A DNA stretch of 64,000 bases from NCBI GenBank assembly GCA_001600615.1, contig BCKK01000001.1, positions 3,291,826 through 3,355,825 of the forward strand, in the 5' to 3' direction. Each line of letters begins with the position of its first letter. Position 1 is the first letter of the stretch. A program made the position numbers and the translations under genes. Under the pieces are notes generated by a model. It was not told where the DNA came from and made no database searches. It was given only the letters and a program-made list of their open reading frames with translations. Of the stretch, positions 58,475 through 64,000 are shown piece after piece. The DNA comes from Dioszegia crocea (lineage: Eukaryota > Basidiomycota > Tremellomycetes > Tremellales > Bulleribasidiaceae).

Positions 58475-58760
58475 TCTGTGCTGTGTTTGAAGGCTGGGAG
58501 ATGTCAGATGGCGTGTATATGCTTGTCGGTCGCAACTTTTGAAAATCTCTATTGACGCACGGGTCTCTGCCGTCATAAAATTAGGCTCATCAGTTCCGGC
58601 GGAAGCGATAGTTAGGCGCGCTGGGGAGTGCCACGCATGAAGGCGACTGCTCCAACACATTCCTCCCGTTCCCTCTCTTACATCCCCCCCTCACCCCTCC
58701 CTCACACAGGGATCATACATACACAATCACAACAGGCCCTGAAAGGCTTCCCACTTCAAA
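58475..58760. promoter_or_regulatory. Divergent promoter, RRP9 / SEC31
   Basis: These 286 bases separate two divergent start codons. The SEC31-proximal part is CT-rich (near 58655-58705), as seen before other strongly expressed genes here. Confidence 0.45.
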
Positions 58761-61700
58761 ATGAAGCTAAAAGACATCTCCCGCACGGCCACTTTTGCTT
58801 GGGACCAAACCTCATCCTCATCCCCCTTAATCGTCACCGGTGCTGTGGCAGGCGCGCTCGATGAGAGCTTCAGTAATGAAAGTCAGCTCGAGATCTGGGC
58901 TCCGGACTTTGGTGGTGAAGCTGGAGGGCTCAGGCTTGGCGGAGAGGGACAGAAGGGTCCGGAGGGTAGTATCTCAGTGTCCAGTCGGTGAGTTTAGCTT
59001 TCGCGCCTCGTTGAGTCCTACGTGGAGCTCTGTTTGGGCAACTGCTCATAAGTAGATTCAACCGCCTCGCATGGTCATTCCCGAACGCTTCGCATGCCAA
59101 GGGTGTCATTGCAGCTGGTATGGAAACTGGCGAAATCAACGTCTACGACCCAGCCAAGATCATCGAGGGTGCAGAGTGAGCAATCTCGCTTTGTGAATGC
59201 GGGGGACTACAGCTGACCCCGAAGTGCCGATGCCGCGCGGATATTCAAGAGCGATAAGCACACTGGTCCAGTCCGTGGCTTAGACTTCAACCCCATCCAG
59301 AAGAATCTGCTCTTGGGCGGAGGCATCAATGCCGAGGTGAGCCAGCTTATGGATCGCAACAGGTTTCCAGCTGACCTCATCAGCTATACATCTACGATCT
59401 GAACAACCCTACTACCGCTCCTATGCCTCCAGGGCCTACTTCCACCAAGCTCGGCGAAATCACCTCGCTTCAGTGGAATCCTACCGTCTCGCGCGTCTTT
59501 GCCGCGTCGTCATCTTCCGGCTACACCTCCGTGTGGGATCTGAAGGCCGGCAAGGAGATCGTCTCGCTACAGTACGGCGGAGGAGCTGCCAAGGGTGGAA
59601 GAGCCGTTGCCGGTACAGCTGGTCTACAAGTTGGAAGCAGAAGGGGCATGAGCGACGTCTGCTGGCATCCCGAAAGCGTGAGCTGGCTACTCCAGTGACA
59701 TCGACATTGCACCAAGCTGATTATGTAGGCTACGCGATTGATCACTGCTTCCGAAGATGACGATTCTCCCATCATCATGCTATGGGATCTGAGAAACACT
59801 CGCGCGCCAGAAAAGGTATGTCCCAGCTTGGGCGACTGCTAATATCCAGATCCTCAGCGGGCACACCAAAGGTGTCCTTTCCGTCGCTTGGTGCAAGCAG
59901 GATGCCGATCTCCTGTTGTCGTGTGGCAAAGACAACCGAACTCTGGTTTGGAACCCACAAACCGGCGAGATTGTCGGAGAGGTGAGCTGAAATGCGCTTA
60001 AATTGGTCCGCATTGAGCTCATGGAACAGCTCCCCGCCAGCGCCGATTGGTCTTTCCAGACCACCTGGTGCCCTCGCAACCCCGACCTCCTCGCTACTGC
60101 CTCTTTCGACGGCCACATCGGTATCCATTCCCTCCAAACCACCCAAACCCCCGCTGCGCCCACTACCAAATTCAGCGAGACTGCAACTCCCGATGACATC
60201 TTTGGCGCGTTGGGTGATACAGAGCAACCCGACGATACATCCAATGTCCTCTCACTCAGTCAACCCCCAAAGTGGCTTCGACGACCTGTTTCAGCCACCT
60301 TCGGCTACGGCGGTCTGCTCGCTAGCACCAGCAATCTCAATGGTGCCGGCGGAAAGCACCAGAGCGGCGTTGTACATTTGAACAAGATCACTACCGAGCC
60401 GGAAATCATTGAACGGGCGGAGAAGCTGCACGAGTCTGATGGGCAGAAGGATCAATTGGCTTCGTTCTGCGAAGCTAGGGTGTCAGACAAGGGTGACTCG
60501 GCATGGAAGGCGCTTCAAACGCTCTTCAAGGCGAACTCGAGAGATGAGCTTGTCCAGTTGCTTGGGTTCTCAAAGGAAGAGGTGGAGAGGCAGGTGAATG
60601 AGGCGATTAAGAAACTGCCAGGTGGATCTGAAGGGCGGACACAGGCCAGCGAACCGGCTAAGGAGGCCGACGAGGAGGAGGCAGGAGGCGAGACTACTCC
60701 GAAAAAGTCTACCGCGACTGCCACACCTACGGAAGGCAGCGTGACGGACGAGACGAAACCATCCGACGACAATAAGTTGACGGAGCAAAGTCTGTTTGAC
60801 CAACTCGCGGCTGGTGCCAACTCCAATGAAACTGATGGGGCCGACTCGGACTTCTTCTCGTCGATAGCCGCGGGCTCGTTACGAAACCCTCGATTGGAGA
60901 ACATTGTTCCCCACAAGAATGAAGTTGCGGAATCCTCCCGCGCAGCCACGGTCGGCTCCCGACCTTCCTCCATCCGCAGCGAGAGCATCAAAGACAATAC
61001 CTTCCACATCTACCCCACTGGCGAGAATGACACGGACCGCTTGATCACCCAAGCTCTCGTCCTCGGAGACTTTGCATCTGCCGTCGATCTCTGCCTCGCA
61101 TCCGAGCGATACGCCGATGCCCTCCTCCTTGCGGTCCGAGGCGGTCCGGACTTGCTCCAATCCACCCAAAAGGCATACTTTGCCAAGCGGACTGTCTCTA
61201 CTCCCTTCCTCCGTGTCTTCCAGTCTATTGTCACCGAGGATCTGGTCGACATTGTACAAAATGCCGACTTGGGAGAATGGCGAGTTGCCTTCGTGGTGCT
61301 CTGCACATTTGCCAAAGATGCCGAGTTCAACAATCTCGCGGAGCAACTCGGGCAGCGATTGCAGTACAAGTCTACTACACTTGTCTCTTCCGACCCGGCG
61401 GCGTCGAAGGAGGCGAGGCAGGACGCGACGCTGTGCTACCTCGCGGCGAGGAAGCTGGAGAAGGTGGTCAGTATCTGGAGCGAGGAGATGAAGGAGGAAG
61501 AAGCGGATTCGTCTTCCGTTACTCGGTACACTGCGCACGCTCTCGCGCTTCAATCCTTCATCGAAAAGGTTGCCGTCTTTACCGCTGCGACGGGCTATGT
61601 CGACCAAGACCTCATGTCGCCTACCCAATCGACCGAAACTGCCGAATCTGGCGCAAGGACCTACAAGCTTGCGTCCCTCTACGACCGTTACTACGAGTAT

Positions 61701-63771
61701 GCGGACTTGCTGGCTGCGCAGGGCCTGGTGGGCATTGGCGCCAAGTACGTCAAACAGACGCCATCGGACTATAGGGGCGCATCGGGCGGTTTAGATAAGG
61801 CGAGGGAAAGATTATTTGCCGCCGCGGGTCTGGCGGGTGGAGCTGGTGGTGTGGCGTCCAGTGAAGCGTTTGGCGCATTGCCAGCCAGGCAGATGACGCC
61901 TAAGGCAAGTGTTAGGCCCGGACAAGGGGGTGTGTCGGGCTATCAACCCCAGCAAGCCCAACAGCAGCAGTCTGTTGGTGGGTACCGACCCAATGTCCCT
62001 TCGGGGCCATACGGTCCTCCGGCCGCCAACATCCCTTCGGTTCCGGCTTCGCAACCCCCTCCTATGCCATATCAGCCCAGTCAACCTCCCTTCCAGCCTC
62101 AGTTCCAGCAGCCGCAGCAACCCCAGCAGCAGCAGCAACAGCAGAACTTTGGTGGTTACCCAAACCAACCATTCCAGCCCGCTCAGCAACCCCCTTCCCA
62201 ACAGCAGCGACCGTTCCAACCTACCCCTTCGGCATATGCGCCTGACGGCTACAACCCCTCAGCCCAACAGGGACCAAACGGCTATGGCGGACCCCAACAA
62301 CAGCAGCAGCAGGCATACGGTGGTCCTCCCGCTGTCCAGTCGCTCGGTCCTCCCCCTCGAGCTAACGCCATCAATGGCGGTGCGAACGGTCTGCCCACAC
62401 CCCCTCTACCCGCTGCTCAGCGTCGGGATATCCCGGGATGGAACGATGCGCCTACGCTATCGGCGCCGAAACGGCCTCAGAGCGCGGCGAAGGATGCTGG
62501 TCGATTGGCCCCAATCATGAGCCCTTTCCCCATGTCGGACCAGCAGCAGCAGCAGTACATGTCGCAACAGCAGGGCGGGCAGGGTCAGGGTCAGAGCATG
62601 CCACCACCACCGCAGCAGATGGGAATCACTCCGCCTCCAAACCGATCTGCGCCGGGTATGCTGCCGCCTCCACCTAAGGGCGGACCGAGACCCCCGTCAG
62701 CTCAAAATGTAGCTAGGCAGGCTACGGGTCAACCACCCCAGCAACAACAGCAGCCACCATTCCAGCCCCAGCAGCAACAACAGCAGCATCCTTACCAGCA
62801 GCAGCAACAACAGCAGTATCAGCAGGCGCCCCCTTCCGCTCCGCCACTAAACCGGATGCCTACTGCTGGACCCCCACCGCCACAGCGCGGCCCCACCCCA
62901 CGTGCTGGACCACCTCCACCTGGCGTGACCGCTGGTCCTCCCCCTCCTCGTGCTTTGTCGCCTCTCGGTCCGGGCCGAGCCGGGCAACAGGGGCAATACT
63001 CACAGCCAAGCATCGCCGGTCAGCTGCGCCCTTCTTCCGCGCAAGGTCAACAGGCCGGTCCACCCCCTCCCGGTCGTGCCGGTCCACCTCCACCAAACAG
63101 GTCGGCATCGAGCGCGATGAATGGACCCGGTCCCGTTCCGGGTGGACAGAGTCCGGGTCAAGGTGCACAGCAGCAATTGCGTACTCCACCCATGGCCAGT
63201 GCGCCCACTTTGAGTCCAGCTCCGCCCGTCAAGGCTAGCCACCGTATGTTTCAATCGCTATTATCAGGAGACTAAGCTGATTCAATAGCTCCCGGAGACC
63301 GAACGCATATCCCTTCCAACGCCCGGGGGATATACGAGACACTGAACCAAGAGATGAATAGGGTCAAGGGTGCCAATCTCCCAGTACGTCTCACTGTCAG
63401 AACCGATTGAAACACCGCTGATGCAATCCAGGCACACCTCAAGCGGATCGTAGATGACACTGAGCGACGGCTGAATATCCTGTTTGATGCGTTGAACAAT
63501 GAGACTGTGCCCAAGGACGCGGTAGATAAGATGGGACAAATTGCGAGGGGTGAGTTTTGCCAAATATAGCTGGGTGATTTGGGCACAACTGACGCTTCCA
63601 GCTCTTGCAGCAAGGGATTTGAATGGTGCGCTGGCGTTACATGTGGAACTGTTGACTGGAGCTACGGGCGAGATGACATCATGGGCTGTGAGTTGTTGTC
63701 TTCCGCTACGTTTGAGAAGAAGCTGACGGATACAGCCTGGAGTGAAGCAATTGATTCGACTAGGTGTTTAG
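58761..63771 (+). CDS. SEC31: COPII coat outer subunit Sec31
   Basis: Sec31 forms the outer cage of ER-derived COPII vesicles with Sec13 and stimulates Sar1 GTP hydrolysis. The start is the ATG at 58761 (CAAAATGAAG). The N-terminal propeller reads [70 protein letters not shown] and [20 protein letters not shown]. It is followed by the Sec13-binding and alpha-solenoid part ([36 protein letters not shown]), largely in one long exon from 60049 to about 63242. Residues encoded by about 61920-63200 are Pro/Gln/Gly-rich with many short glutamine runs and PPPP-type motifs, the region that contacts Sec23 and Sar1. Short terminal exons encode the conserved C-terminal helical domain, ending [14 protein letters not shown] at TAG 63769-63771. 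Confidence 0.96.
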
Positions 63772-64000
63772 ATTGTTGGAATTGAAACGTAGAGTTGACG
63801 AATTACTTGAATGCATCGATATGGATTGGGATAGGAGTTAGGGTCTTGGGACCGTCTTGCGACATAGTATTCGACAAACGAATACAGTACTTTGAGAAAG
63901 CGTATATCATATCGGTCATTATAGCCACCCCGAACCACCCAGCAGATCTAGCTTTCCCGTTGTCACAGCACGCCCATACGGACTAAGAACTCGTCCAGTC
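63772..64000. other. SEC31 3' flank
   Basis: This is the probable 3' untranslated and downstream sequence of SEC31. No further gene is visible before the window ends. Confidence 0.4.

Noticed and set aside
60515..61628. Long minus-strand ORFs opposite SEC31
   Set aside because: They are shadows of a highly biased coding sequence in the Sec31 alpha-solenoid.

Overview
The window is nuclear DNA from an intron-rich basidiomycete yeast, most likely a tremellomycete (Cryptococcus/Kwoniella/Saitozyma/Trichosporon-like). Nearly every gene is broken by short introns of about 45-70 bases with GTGAGT/GTAAGT donors, CTGAC/CTGAT branch sites and CAG/TAG acceptors. The gene content also fits: Zn2Cys6 regulator, KCH potassium transporter, GT61 glycosyltransferase, and a basidiomycete-type small secreted protein. 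The species cannot be named from this sequence. I see no transposon, tRNA, rRNA or CRISPR array. Coordinates for spliced genes run from start codon to stop codon, introns included; gene symbols follow budding yeast.

1-13.4 kb: 3' half of clathrin heavy chain (CHC1); an orphan membrane protein; mitochondrial tyrosyl-tRNA synthetase (MSY1); an unrecognised polytopic membrane protein; then a divergent metal pair, CIA1 (cytosolic Fe-S assembly) and a COBW/ZNG1-type zinc metallochaperone. 13.7-23.2 kb: an FHA-domain checkpoint-type kinase divergent from cytosolic Phe-tRNA synthetase alpha (FRS2); a divergent ribosomal protein pair, uS13 (RPS18) and eL42 (RPL42); and a small secreted protein. 23.4-38 kb: a large Zn2Cys6 transcription factor, glycogen debranching enzyme (GDB1), a basic-secretory-protein-like putative metallopeptidase and a glutathione S-transferase-like protein. 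38.8-47 kb: a KCH potassium transporter, a GT61 glycosyltransferase, and a fibronectin-III/coiled-coil protein. 47.4-64 kb: diphthine-ammonia ligase (DPH6), TRAPP subunit TRS20, V-ATPase proteolipid VMA16, a Yrb2/RanBP3-like protein, an orphan, the U3 snoRNP protein RRP9 and COPII coat subunit SEC31.

The genes are mostly unrelated housekeeping functions, so this is not a cluster or an operon-like system. Three of them concern vesicle coats or tethers (clathrin, TRAPP, COPII) and four concern translation. Several pairs are divergent with 215-560 bp between start codons and probably share promoters.

The most striking signal is in gene structure. Three genes need micro-exons to encode their conserved proteins: a 5-base exon inside the Walker A motif of ZNG1; exons of 9, 6 and 14 bases in RPL42, whose start codon is itself split by an intron; and a 14-base exon in VMA16. 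In each case the reconstructed protein regains a family-typical sequence only when the micro-exon is included.
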